Positions 44,208-51,031 of a stretch of DNA of 64,000 nucleotides are shown here, one piece after another. The stretch is from Thermodesulfobacteriota bacterium (GTDB lineage: Bacteria > Desulfobacterota_D > UBA1144 > Nemesobacterales > UBA2774): assembly GCA_035325995.1 (NCBI GenBank), contig DAOKYU010000008.1:1-64000 (forward strand). The letters run 5' to 3'. A program made the translations under genes and the position numbers. The notes under the pieces were generated by a model. That model was not told the DNA's origin and ran no database searches. It saw only the letters and a list, made by a program, of their open reading frames with translations. Position 1 is the first letter of the stretch, and each line of letters begins with the position of its first letter.

Positions 44208-44579
44208 TCAGTCCCTTCCCATGAGCGCATAGATTTCGTCGTCGTTAAGGCCGAAGTAGTGAGCTATCTCGTGCTGGAGCACCTCTTCCACCCTGTCCGC
44301 TATCTCTTCGTCCGTACGGCATATCTTCTCGATGTCTTTCTGGTAGAGGACGATCTCGTCCGGGAGCCTTATCCCCTCCCAGACGCTCCTCAGGTGAAGC
44401 GGCGTCCCCCTGTAAAGGCCGAGCAGAAGCCCTTCGCCCCTTATCTCCAGCTTTTCCAGGTCCTCCCGCGTGGGATAGTCCTCCACCTTGATAACGACGT
44501 TATCGATCTTCTTCCGGAACTCCTCGGGAATCCTGTCGTAGGCCTCTTCTACGAGCTGCTCGAATCTTTGCCTTTTCAA
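44208..44579 (-). CDS. minimal zinc metallopeptidase (zincin, DUF1025-like)
   Basis: 123 residues ending in a zincin motif: His103-Glu104-x2-His107 in LQHEIAHYFGLNDDE, where the third ligand is probably the downstream Asp/Glu. GEGLLLGLYRGTPL and LPDEIVLYQKDIEKIC match the family of small bacterial proteins annotated as metallopeptidase family. Substrate unknown. It is the first gene of a two-gene unit with purU. Confidence 0.87.
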   Translation of the reverse strand: MKRQRFEQLVEEAYDRIPEEFRKKIDNVVIKVEDYPTREDLEKLEIRGEGLLLGLYRGTPLHLRSVWEGIRLPDEIVLYQKDIEKICRTDEEIADRVEEVLQHEIAHYFGLNDDEIYALMGRD

Positions 44580-44620
44580 AGTCGGTTTGGTTTAACTTAT
44601 GCGATTAAGTGCTCAGTAAG

Positions 44621-44647
44621 ATTATAATAAGAACCCGAATCTTTCAA
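44621..44647 (-). promoter_or_regulatory. promoter of the zincin-purU unit
   Basis: On the minus strand TTGAAA (44642-44647), 15-base spacer, perfect TATAAT (44621-44626). The predicted start is about 35 bases before the zincin ATG. Confidence 0.42.
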
Positions 44648-44698
44648 TCGGAGGTGAAAGGGAAGGGCCGGGACCGTGGAAATAATCGCCCGGGATTT

Positions 44699-44800
44699 TT
44701 ATCGTCCGTATGCCCGCCTGAGCCCGGCTATGTCCGGCTTCTCCATCTTTAAAAGGGCTTTCATAACCTTCTCCGCTTTCGACGGAACGATTTTCTGCAT
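44699..44800 (-). pseudogene. relic C-terminus of a PhnB-like VOC protein (33 codons)
   Basis: A 33-residue frame behind GGGAGG: it starts MQKIVPSKAEKVMKALLKM and continues with PDIAGLRRAY. This matches the conserved tail of PhnB/3-demethylubiquinone-methyltransferase-like VOC proteins (...IVP...KA.RVM.AML.M.KIDIA.L..AY). The LPELLSD segment usually between IVP and the helix is missing, and an in-frame stop lies five codons upstream, so it is a decayed remnant. A good ribosome site leaves open a tiny expressed peptide. Confidence 0.6.
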
Positions 44801-44849
44801 GGTTATAAGCCTCCCTCTTTATTCCCCCTTCCGCTTAAACAAGAAACTC

Positions 44850-45461
44850 TTAGCGCTGATTAGTCTGCGTTCCTTTGCTATACTCCTCGACGAACGAAAC
44901 CAGCTCCGGGAAAAACGCCCTGAAATTCTCCTCCAGGGCATTGTAGTTGCGGGATATCTCATCCACAGCGCCCGGGAGGCTGTTCTTCCTCCCGAACCTC
45001 CTCTCGACCCTGACGGCTATCCTGTCGAGCGCCCGCCCGATCCCGTCGAGCCGTCTGTACGATCCGAGCCAGTCCTCTTCTATCATAAACCTGAGAACCT
45101 CTCTCGGCCTCGGGGGCATGAGCCCCGCGTTAGCGGCAAGCAGGCTGTAAGTCCTCTGGATGAAATCCCCGAGCGGGAGCTCCGAATAGTCGCCCCAGTT
45201 CAGGGCGAGAATGTGGTCGAACGCGAGGTCTACGATGATCCCCGAGAACCTTCTTCGCTCCCGGCTTACGAGCCTCTTCGAGCTAATGACGCGCTCGTGC
45301 GAATCGGTAAAGGCGTCGATCTTTCTGTGGGTTCTGATTCCCTCGGCCACGCCGGGCGGGAATTCGTCCCCTATGCGCCCCTTAACGAAATCCCCGAGCA
45401 TGTTGCCGACGAGGGACTCCTCGGAATCCCCGGCCAGGTACATGTGCGCGAGGTAATTCAC
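44850..45461 (-). CDS. acyl-carrier-protein phosphodiesterase-like protein (AcpH, DUF479)
   Basis: 203 residues starting MNYLAHMYLAGDSEESLVGN, with the HD-type site GIRTHRKIDAFTDSHE and FSGIIVDLAFDHILALNW, as in AcpH. AcpH removes the phosphopantetheine arm from holo-ACP; related proteins may act on other phosphodiesters. The acidic C-terminus is normal. It lies 61 bases downstream of the FKBP gene on the same strand. Confidence 0.88.
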   Translation of the reverse strand: MNYLAHMYLAGDSEESLVGNMLGDFVKGRIGDEFPPGVAEGIRTHRKIDAFTDSHERVISSKRLVSRERRRFSGIIVDLAFDHILALNWGDYSELPLGDFIQRTYSLLAANAGLMPPRPREVLRFMIEEDWLGSYRRLDGIGRALDRIAVRVERRFGRKNSLPGAVDEISRNYNALEENFRAFFPELVSFVEEYSKGTQTNQR

Positions 45462-45522
45462 CGCATCCTCCCGGCTTCGTCCATGCCCGAACGCCCTGTG
45501 CGCCGTCCCGTTCCAGGGGCCG

Positions 45523-45990
45523 TCAGTCCGCTATATCCACGAGCTCGACGTCGAATATCAGCGTCGAGTTCGGCGGTATGACCGGGGGGAATCCCCTCTC
45601 CCCGTATCCGAGAGACGGGGGGATTATAAGCTGGCGCTTTCCGCCTTCCTTCATGTCGGCGATGCCCTCGTCCCATCCCTTTATCACCTGCCCGACGCCG
45701 AGCGTAAACTCTATGGGCTCGCCCCTCTTCACCGAGCTGTCGAAAACGGTGCCGTCCTCCAGCTTTCCGGTGTAATGAACCTTCACCTTCTGCCCCGTCT
45801 TCGGCTTCTCTCCCTGTCCTTCCTCTATTATTATGTACTCGAGTCCAGAATCGGTCTTCATAACCTTGCCCTCGCTTTTCTGTTGGTCTTTGTTCTGCTC
45901 GTCTGCATTCGCGTATGCGGTCATAAGGCCGAGGGCCATGATTGCTAATATTGCAAATGCGGTAATTTGTCCCGGATACCTCTTAAGCAT
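45523..45990 (-). CDS. FKBP-type peptidyl-prolyl isomerase, exported
   Basis: Speeds proline isomerisation during folding. 155 residues: signal peptide (LAIMALGLMTAYANA, cleavage near residue 29), a polar spacer, and one FKBP domain (VKVHYTGKLEDGTVFDSS, FTLGVGQVIKGWDEGIADM, PPSLGYGERG, IPPNSTLIFDVELVDI). The active-site residues of FKBP12 (Tyr, Phe, Asp, Trp) are conserved. AAAGGAGG six bases before the ATG fixes the start at 45990. Periplasmic or outer-membrane associated. Confidence 0.94.
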   Translation of the reverse strand: MLKRYPGQITAFAILAIMALGLMTAYANADEQNKDQQKSEGKVMKTDSGLEYIIIEEGQGEKPKTGQKVKVHYTGKLEDGTVFDSSVKRGEPIEFTLGVGQVIKGWDEGIADMKEGGKRQLIIPPSLGYGERGFPPVIPPNSTLIFDVELVDIAD

Positions 45991-46340
45991 TCGTGCCTCC
46001 TTTGGCGTGGGGATTGTTTCTCGTGCCTGCCCCCGATTGAGAAACTCTACCTGATTAAGCCTGTCCGGGCCAAACAATCTTCCTTCCTCCCGTGTATGGA
46101 GGGCGAACAGCCCGCACCCGCGCGCCGCATTTCAGTTGTATATATATACGGTAAGTGCCGGGAATACGGCCGAAACCCCATTATTATAAATTACCGCCGC
46201 ATGTCCCCGACGCCGTCCCGTACTGTTTGCGCCGCTTTGACCGTCTCTTCCCCATTTTTCGATAATCTACGGTTTCTTATGCTCTTTTTCTATTTCGCAG
46301 CCCTCTTCGCAGCACAAAATCCGGGCGATTCTTCTCCATA
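45991..46340. other. divergent intergenic region upstream of FKBP and crotonase genes
   Basis: About 350 bases with no supported gene. A TA-rich tract (46138-46150) and ATTATTATAAATTA (46180-46193) could supply minus-strand -10 elements for the FKBP gene, but no matching -35 was found. Confidence 0.4.
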
Positions 46341-46364
46341 TTTTCTTCGCTTGTGCGAAGAAAA
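46341..46364. promoter_or_regulatory. perfect palindrome beside the crotonase promoter
   Basis: TTTTCTTCGC (46341-46350), a TTGT spacer, then GCGAAGAAAA (46355-46364): 10-base perfect arms ending 3 bases before the -35 box. A repressor or activator operator is the likely reading; a terminator for upstream transcription is the alternative. Confidence 0.5.
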
Positions 46365-46367
46365 GCA

Positions 46368-46395
46368 TTGACAAGCCCCCTTTACCCTGTATTAA
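46368..46395 (+). promoter_or_regulatory. promoter of the crotonase gene
   Basis: TTGACA (46368-46373), 16-base spacer, TATTAA (46390-46395). The predicted leader is about 40 bases, ending in AGGAGGAG before the ATG at 46443. Confidence 0.68.
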
Positions 46396-46442
46396 TATCA
46401 CTTTAGACAGAGCCCTGCCAAACCATAATGAGGAGGAGTCTC

Positions 46443-47228
46443 ATGGGATTCAAATACATACAGTTTCAAAAGGAGCCTAACGGCATCGGCATTCTGACCA
46501 TTAACAGGCCGAACGTCCTGAATGCCCTTAACTGGGATACGCTCAGCGAGCTTAAGGTATTCCTCGAAGACATACTTCCCGGTGAGGAATTAAAAGCGCT
46601 CATCGTCACGGGTGCCGGGGAAAAGGCCTTCGTCGCCGGCGCCGACATCGCGCAGATGAACGAAATGAAAGAGAGGGACTTCCAGGAGTACGTCGATACA
46701 GCGCACAGGGTATACGAGCTCATCGAAAACAGCTCCTGCCCCTCGATCGCGGCCATTAACGGCTACGCCCTCGGGGGCGGCTGCGAGCTTGCCCTCGCGT
46801 GCGACATAAGGATAGCGTCCGAAAAGGCCCGGCTCGGATTCCCCGAGGTAAAGCTCGGCATATTCCCGGGATGGGGCGGCACGCAGCGCGTAACGAGGGT
46901 CCTCGGCCTCGGGAAAACGAAGGAGCTCGTATTCACGGGCGAGATGATCGACGCCAACGAAGCCCTCAGGATCGGCCTCGTCGAAAAGGTCGTCCCCCAC
47001 GACGAAGTGATGAAGGAAGCGAGAGACCTGGCCGGCGCGATAGCCAAAAGGGGCCCCATTGCAGTCAGGATGTCCAAGACCGCCATTAACGCCGGCTCCG
47101 AAATGGACCTTCAGAAGGCGCTCCTTCTCGAAAAGACGCTCGTCTCCCTCTGCTTCGACTCCGAGGACAGGATAGAGGGCATGAACGCCTTTCTCGAAAA
47201 GAGAGAGCCCCTCTTTACCGGCAGATAA
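46443..47228 (+). CDS. enoyl-CoA hydratase / crotonase family protein
   Basis: Hydrates trans-2-enoyl-CoA. 261 residues. The oxyanion-hole segments (KAFVAGADIAQMNEM, INGYALGGGCELALACDIR) and both catalytic glutamates (Glu115 and Glu135, 20 apart as in the mammalian enzyme) are present. ATG 46443 is fixed by AGGAGGAG; a Met five codons earlier precedes that ribosome site. It stands beside a 3-oxoacyl/acetoacetyl reductase and opposite the PHA operon. A short-chain hydratase feeding the 3-hydroxyacyl-CoA pool is the likely role; other crotonase activities remain possible. Confidence 0.92.
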   Translation: MGFKYIQFQKEPNGIGILTINRPNVLNALNWDTLSELKVFLEDILPGEELKALIVTGAGEKAFVAGADIAQMNEMKERDFQEYVDTAHRVYELIENSSCPSIAAINGYALGGGCELALACDIRIASEKARLGFPEVKLGIFPGWGGTQRVTRVLGLGKTKELVFTGEMIDANEALRIGLVEKVVPHDEVMKEARDLAGAIAKRGPIAVRMSKTAINAGSEMDLQKALLLEKTLVSLCFDSEDRIEGMNAFLEKREPLFTGR

Positions 47229-47360
47229 TACGATAACGAGCTCGCCGGTCCGTGTCCGCACGGGCCGGTGCCCAAAGCCTTTCCTCCACCTTCCGGCGGG
47301 CTGTTCCGAGCGCCGGGATCTTTCCCCACTTGATGCCCGTTTTGCCCGCACGTATTCAGG

Positions 47361-47388
47361 TTGACAAAAAAACCATTAGGAATAAAAT
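47361..47388 (+). promoter_or_regulatory. promoter of the SDR reductase gene
   Basis: TTGACA (47361-47366), 16-base spacer, TAAAAT (47383-47388). A better -10 (TATAAT, 47390-47395) lies 23 bases from the -35, too far to pair with it. Confidence 0.55.
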
Positions 47389-47440
47389 CTATAATCCTCA
47401 GTTTTCACAGCGGAAATTCACGGAGTCCGGGAGGTTTTCG

Positions 47441-48196
47441 ATGCTTGAACAGATGCACGATTTGAGCGGCAAGGTTGCCGTAGTGACCGGTGGGTCGAGG
47501 GGTATAGGAAAGTCCATTTCCCTGGCTCTGGCCGAAGCCGGCGCCGATATACTCCTTAACTATTCCCGCAGCGACAAGGAAGCCGACAAGATAAAAAAGG
47601 AGATCGAAAAGCTCGGCCGCAAATGTGTGACGGTAAGGGCGAACGTCGCGAATTTCCAGCAGGCCCAGGGCCTCGGCCTCGCCGCGAAGAACCACTTCGG
47701 CCGCGTCGACATACTCGTCAACAACGCCGGCATCAACCGCGACAGGACGCTCAAGAGAATGACTTTCGAGCAGTGGAACGAGGTAATACAAACGAACCTT
47801 TCGAGCGTCTTTAACTGCACCAAGGCCGTCCTCGACCTCATGTCCGAGCACGGCGGCGCAATTATTTCCATATCCTCCATCATCGGCGAGATGGGTAACC
47901 TCGGCCAGTGTAACTACGCTGCGACAAAGGCGGGCATCATCGGGTTCACGAAAACGATGGCGAAGGAGCTCGCCAAGAGCAATATACGCGTAAACGCCAT
48001 AGCCCCGGGCTTCGTCGAAACGGACATGCTCGGGACCGTCCCCGAGGACATCCGCGATCAGATTAAAAAGGAGATTGCGCTCGGCAGGTTCGGCACCCCC
48101 GAAGAAATCGCCATGGCCGTTGTCTATCTATCCTCTCCGGCCGCGAGCTGGATAACGGGCGTAACGCTCCGTATAAACGGCGGGCACTACATCTAA
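47441..48196 (+). CDS. 3-oxoacyl-ACP / acetoacetyl-CoA reductase (FabG/PhaB-type SDR)
   Basis: NADPH-dependent reductase giving (R)-3-hydroxyacyl thioesters. 251 residues: cofactor motif VVTGGSRGIGKSI, NNAGINRD, catalytic Ser146, Tyr159 and Lys163 (SSIIGEMGNLGQCNYAATKA). ATG 47441 follows GGGAGG; the frame is open far upstream but without a start signal. FabG and PhaB cannot be told apart by motif. Its place between the crotonase gene and the PHA synthase operon, and the absence of other fab genes, favour a PhaB-like role supplying (R)-3-hydroxybutyryl-CoA. Confidence 0.93.
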   Translation: MLEQMHDLSGKVAVVTGGSRGIGKSISLALAEAGADILLNYSRSDKEADKIKKEIEKLGRKCVTVRANVANFQQAQGLGLAAKNHFGRVDILVNNAGINRDRTLKRMTFEQWNEVIQTNLSSVFNCTKAVLDLMSEHGGAIISISSIIGEMGNLGQCNYAATKAGIIGFTKTMAKELAKSNIRVNAIAPGFVETDMLGTVPEDIRDQIKKEIALGRFGTPEEIAMAVVYLSSPAASWITGVTLRINGGHYI

Positions 48197-48230
48197 AGCT
48201 TACGAGTGGGATAATACAGGATTTAAAACT

Positions 48231-48261
48231 AAAGCGGCGGCTTATAAGCCGCCGCTTTTTT
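48231..48261. terminator. bidirectional intrinsic terminator between reductase and phaC
   Basis: A perfect 14-base inverted repeat, AAAGCGGCGGCTTA and its complement (48231-48258), with T-runs on both strands. It ends the plus-strand reductase transcript and the minus-strand pha operon. Confidence 0.9.
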
Positions 48262-48282
48262 ATGTCGGTGAAGTTACTTTTT

Positions 48283-49356
48283 TCAGTTAGACCTTTCTAT
48301 AATCCAGTCGGAAACTTCAGGCCATAGCCCCTTTAGCGATTTTCCGCTCACGGAAAGCCCTATGTGCCCGGCGGGGAAGACGATGGTCTTCTTGTCCTTG
48401 CTTGAGACGAGGTCGTTGAAAACTATGCTCGACGCCGGCGGCACCAGGTGGTCGTTTTCGGCTATCAGGTTGAGGACGGGACACGTTATATCTTTCAGGT
48501 GAACCGGCTTTCCGTTTATCTTGAGCTTGTCCTCGACGAGCTGGTTCTCCTGATACAGGTACTTTATGAACTCCCTGTATACCTCGCCCGCGACGGGTAT
48601 GTTGTCGTTGAGCCACTTTTCCATGGCGAGGAAGCTCTCCAGGAAAGCCTCGTTGTCAACGTTCTCGTAAAAGTTCACGTATTTCGAAACGAGGTTCTGT
48701 ATCGGCTTCATTATAAGAAATCCCGATTGGAGGAAATCGGCCGGCGCATTGCCGTAAGCGTCGACGAACTTGTCCACGTTGAAATTCGGCCTGTCGCCCC
48801 ACAAATTAAGCGTGCCGTCCACCTTAAAATCTATGCCGGCGGTCATGAGTATCAGGTTCCTCACCTCTTCGGGGTGAAGCGCGGTGTACATGGCCGACAT
48901 GGTCCCTCCCATGCAGTATCCGAGTATGTTCACCTTGTCCGAGCCCGAGTGCTTCTTCACCCTCTGCACTACCTTGTGTATGTATCTGTTTATGTAGTGG
49001 TTGAGGTCGAGGTCCTTGTCCTCGTCTCCGGGCGAGCCCCAGTCTATGAGATAAACCGGGATCCCCTTTTTAAGGAGCACCTCGACGACGCTTCTTCCGG
49101 GCATGAGGTCGAGTATGTAGGGTCTGTTAACGAGTGCGAATACCAGTATGAGGGGCGTTGAGCAGGCTTCCTCCGTCTGCGGGTAATAGTGCAGGAGCCT
49201 CAGCTTGTTCTCGGTGAATATCACCTCGTGCGGGCTCGTGCCCACTTCGACGTCCGGCGGATTTAGAAGCGTTATGTCGAGCGCCTTCAGGAATTTCTCC
49301 CTCGCCTTCTCTACTTTGTCTAAAGCTGGAATGAATTTTGTGGATTTTATCGTCAT
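48283..49356 (-). CDS. phaC: poly(3-hydroxyalkanoate) synthase, class III catalytic subunit
   Basis: Polymerises (R)-3-hydroxyacyl-CoA into PHA granules. 357 residues, the size of class III PhaC. The lipase-like box is GYCMGGT with nucleophile Cys148; Asp302 (ENDHLVPP) and His331 (GHIGLSVSGKS) complete the triad at the spacing of the Allochromatium enzyme. YLIDWGSPGDEDKDLDL is the conserved class III segment. Class III synthases need a PhaE partner; two short PhaE-like proteins are encoded directly upstream. GGGGAGG precedes the ATG. Last gene of the operon before the shared terminator. Confidence 0.97.
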   Translation of the reverse strand: MTIKSTKFIPALDKVEKAREKFLKALDITLLNPPDVEVGTSPHEVIFTENKLRLLHYYPQTEEACSTPLILVFALVNRPYILDLMPGRSVVEVLLKKGIPVYLIDWGSPGDEDKDLDLNHYINRYIHKVVQRVKKHSGSDKVNILGYCMGGTMSAMYTALHPEEVRNLILMTAGIDFKVDGTLNLWGDRPNFNVDKFVDAYGNAPADFLQSGFLIMKPIQNLVSKYVNFYENVDNEAFLESFLAMEKWLNDNIPVAGEVYREFIKYLYQENQLVEDKLKINGKPVHLKDITCPVLNLIAENDHLVPPASSIVFNDLVSSKDKKTIVFPAGHIGLSVSGKSLKGLWPEVSDWIIERSN

Positions 49357-49436
49357 TTTTTTTCGGCCTCCCCGGCCCTTGATTTTTGAATGCCGGCCGT
49401 GCGTCGTATGAAATTACGGATATGAGCGGTGCCCGT

Positions 49437-49889
49437 TTATTTCTTCTTCCGCGTGCTTGCGGCGGGCGGCGGTGTGCTTACATCGTCCAGCTTGTCGGTA
49501 AGATCGTTGATTTTTTCCTCGAGGTTGTTTATCGAAGAGAGCACACGCTCAATGTCGGTCTTGGTCGGGAACCTCATGTTCCTGAGCACCTTCTCGGCGG
49601 CTTCGTCGAAGCGCTTCTTGAGGTCGGACGATCCCTCGACGGCCTTTCCTATGTTTGCGGCGAAAAGGGGGCTGTTCACCCACTTCTCCAGTATCTCCGA
49701 GGACGATTTTTCCCAGGCGTCGTAAAACTTTTTATACTGCTCCATGGGGTCGTAATCTTCCGCCTCTTCGACGCCGGTTTTTACGATCGGGTTTTTCTTC
49801 CACACGTCCATGGCCTCGGACATGGTCTTTTCCCACGCCTCGTAAAGTTTCTTGTATTGCTCTGAATAATCGAAGCTTTCGCTGCTCAT
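49437..49889 (-). CDS. short PhaE-like PHA synthase subunit with internal repeat
   Basis: 150 residues, far shorter than a typical PhaE (about 350). An N-terminal segment occurs twice with an exact 40-residue period: QYKKLYEAWEKTMSEAMDVW (11-30) and QYKKFYDAWEKSSSEILEKW (51-70), the second running into VNSPLF. The middle and C-terminus (MRFPTKTDIERVLSSINNLE, then a short coiled coil) match the PhaE/PhaR-type C-terminus. It ends in Pro/Ala and a basic STRKKK. It shares one base with the preceding paralogue (TAATG) and lies 80 bases before phaC. Probable activator and granule-binding partner of PhaC. Confidence 0.8.
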   Translation of the reverse strand: MSSESFDYSEQYKKLYEAWEKTMSEAMDVWKKNPIVKTGVEEAEDYDPMEQYKKFYDAWEKSSSEILEKWVNSPLFAANIGKAVEGSSDLKKRFDEAAEKVLRNMRFPTKTDIERVLSSINNLEEKINDLTDKLDDVSTPPPAASTRKKK

Positions 49890-50257
49890 TATTTCTTCTC
49901 CTTGGCTTTTCTCGCCGGTTTCTTGGCCGCGGTTCTCTCGGTCGCGGTCTTGGCGGGCCTCGACTCAAGGCCCGCTATCTTCTGTTCGAGCTCGGCTATT
50001 TTCGCTTCGAGCGAGTCTATCGTATCAACCAGGCGGTCCATCTCCATCCTTTGGGGCGAGCACCTGGTTTCGAGCGTCTGCTCTATAAAGCCGTGTATGT
50101 AGTCCTTGAACTCCGACGATTTTTCGACAGCCCTGTCCATGAGCGGGCTGTTCATCCATACGTCCATCATCTTGTTCGTGGACTCTTCCCACGATTCGTA
50201 GAGTTTCTTGAAGTATCCGAAGTAATACATTTCGGCGTACTCTTTCTGTTTGCTCAC
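49889..50257 (-). CDS. short PhaE-like/phasin-like paralogue with basic tail
   Basis: 122 residues, clearly paralogous to the next gene. One Tyr/Trp segment (YFKKLYESWEESTNKMMDVW, 15-34) then MNSPLM, SSEFKDYIHGFIEQTLETRC, a Pro-containing turn and a coiled coil (LVDTIDSLEAKIAELEQKIA). The tail is Lys/Ala-rich (TAAKKPARKAKEKK), like the DNA-binding tails of PhaF-type phasins. It overlaps the start of the 49889 gene by one base, so the two are translated together, presumably in fixed ratio. PHA synthase accessory subunit or granule-nucleoid linker; role inferred. Confidence 0.78.
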   Translation of the reverse strand: MSKQKEYAEMYYFGYFKKLYESWEESTNKMMDVWMNSPLMDRAVEKSSEFKDYIHGFIEQTLETRCSPQRMEMDRLVDTIDSLEAKIAELEQKIAGLESRPAKTATERTAAKKPARKAKEKK

Positions 50258-50358
50258 TACTTACCTCCGGCCCGATCGGCCATCCGATTTTATAAACTCG
50301 CTACCTATATTATACTATATAACCCCGTCCGGGGAGAAACCCCCGGGCCAGGTCTTAT

Positions 50359-50781
50359 TTAATGCGAGAGCGAGCTCACGAACCTGTCCATGGCGGAAAA
50401 AGCCCTCTCCGCCGACTTCTGATTCAGGTCCAGTAATTCCTTCGTATAATTGTCGGAGGCTTTCTTAACGGCCGCGAAGCATCTGTTCTGGATTTCGAGC
50501 AGAAGGTCGAGCCCTCCGCCGATGTCCCACCTGGGGTACTCGCCGGGCATCGAGCCGATTGCGGACTTGACCTGCTCGGCGTATTCCTTCTGTATCCTGT
50601 TCAAATGCTCCAGCTGCGAATCCATGAACCGCTTATTCTCCTCTATCAACGAATGAGCAGCGTCGAGTCCTATGAGATAGTTTTCCTTTGCTATCCCGCT
50701 TATCTCTTTAAGAGCCTCACCGGAATTTCCGTTTGTAACCACTTCCGGGGTTACCGTCTTCTGCGCTTTACTTTTCGGCAT
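50359..50781 (-). CDS. phasin-family granule-associated protein
   Basis: 140 residues, almost wholly helical and amphipathic (ISGIAKENYLIGLDAAHSLI, KRFMDSQLEHLNRIQKEYAE, ASDNYTKELLDLNQKSAERA), with no cysteine cluster, signal or membrane span. This is the phasin pattern; phasins coat PHA granules and control their number. It is the first gene of the operon, directly behind a strong promoter, with GGAGAGG before the ATG. The family assignment rests on composition and context more than on a diagnostic motif. Confidence 0.78.
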   Translation of the reverse strand: MPKSKAQKTVTPEVVTNGNSGEALKEISGIAKENYLIGLDAAHSLIEENKRFMDSQLEHLNRIQKEYAEQVKSAIGSMPGEYPRWDIGGGLDLLLEIQNRCFAAVKKASDNYTKELLDLNQKSAERAFSAMDRFVSSLSH

Positions 50782-50804
50782 GTGTTGACCTCTCCTTCAG
50801 TACA

Positions 50805-50832
50805 AATATAATCCGGCGAGGTCTTTTGTCAA
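50805..50832 (-). promoter_or_regulatory. promoter of the pha operon
   Basis: On the minus strand TTGACA (50827-50832), 16-base spacer, TATATT (50805-50810). The predicted start leaves a leader of about 17 bases including the ribosome site. No PhaR-type repressor gene is adjacent. Confidence 0.75.
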
Positions 50833-51031
50833 GATTTTAGTTAGCAGTTGCACAATAATATTTCGTAATGATAGATATAGGATGCGTGCCGGGCTTTTCT
50901 CCAATCATAGCATTAGCGTAATTTCGGGATTTCTTGTGGATACGTGTGTAAACCTTGTTCGGCAGGCCCCGAAAACTGCATATTTGCCGCCGTCCCTGTA
51001 AATGCAGCCTCAAAACGGTAACCATATACCC

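Noticed and set aside
47390..47395. TATAAT as the -10 of the reductase promoter
   Set aside because: It lies 23 bases from the TTGACA, beyond the usable spacer range; TAAAAT at 16 bases is preferred.
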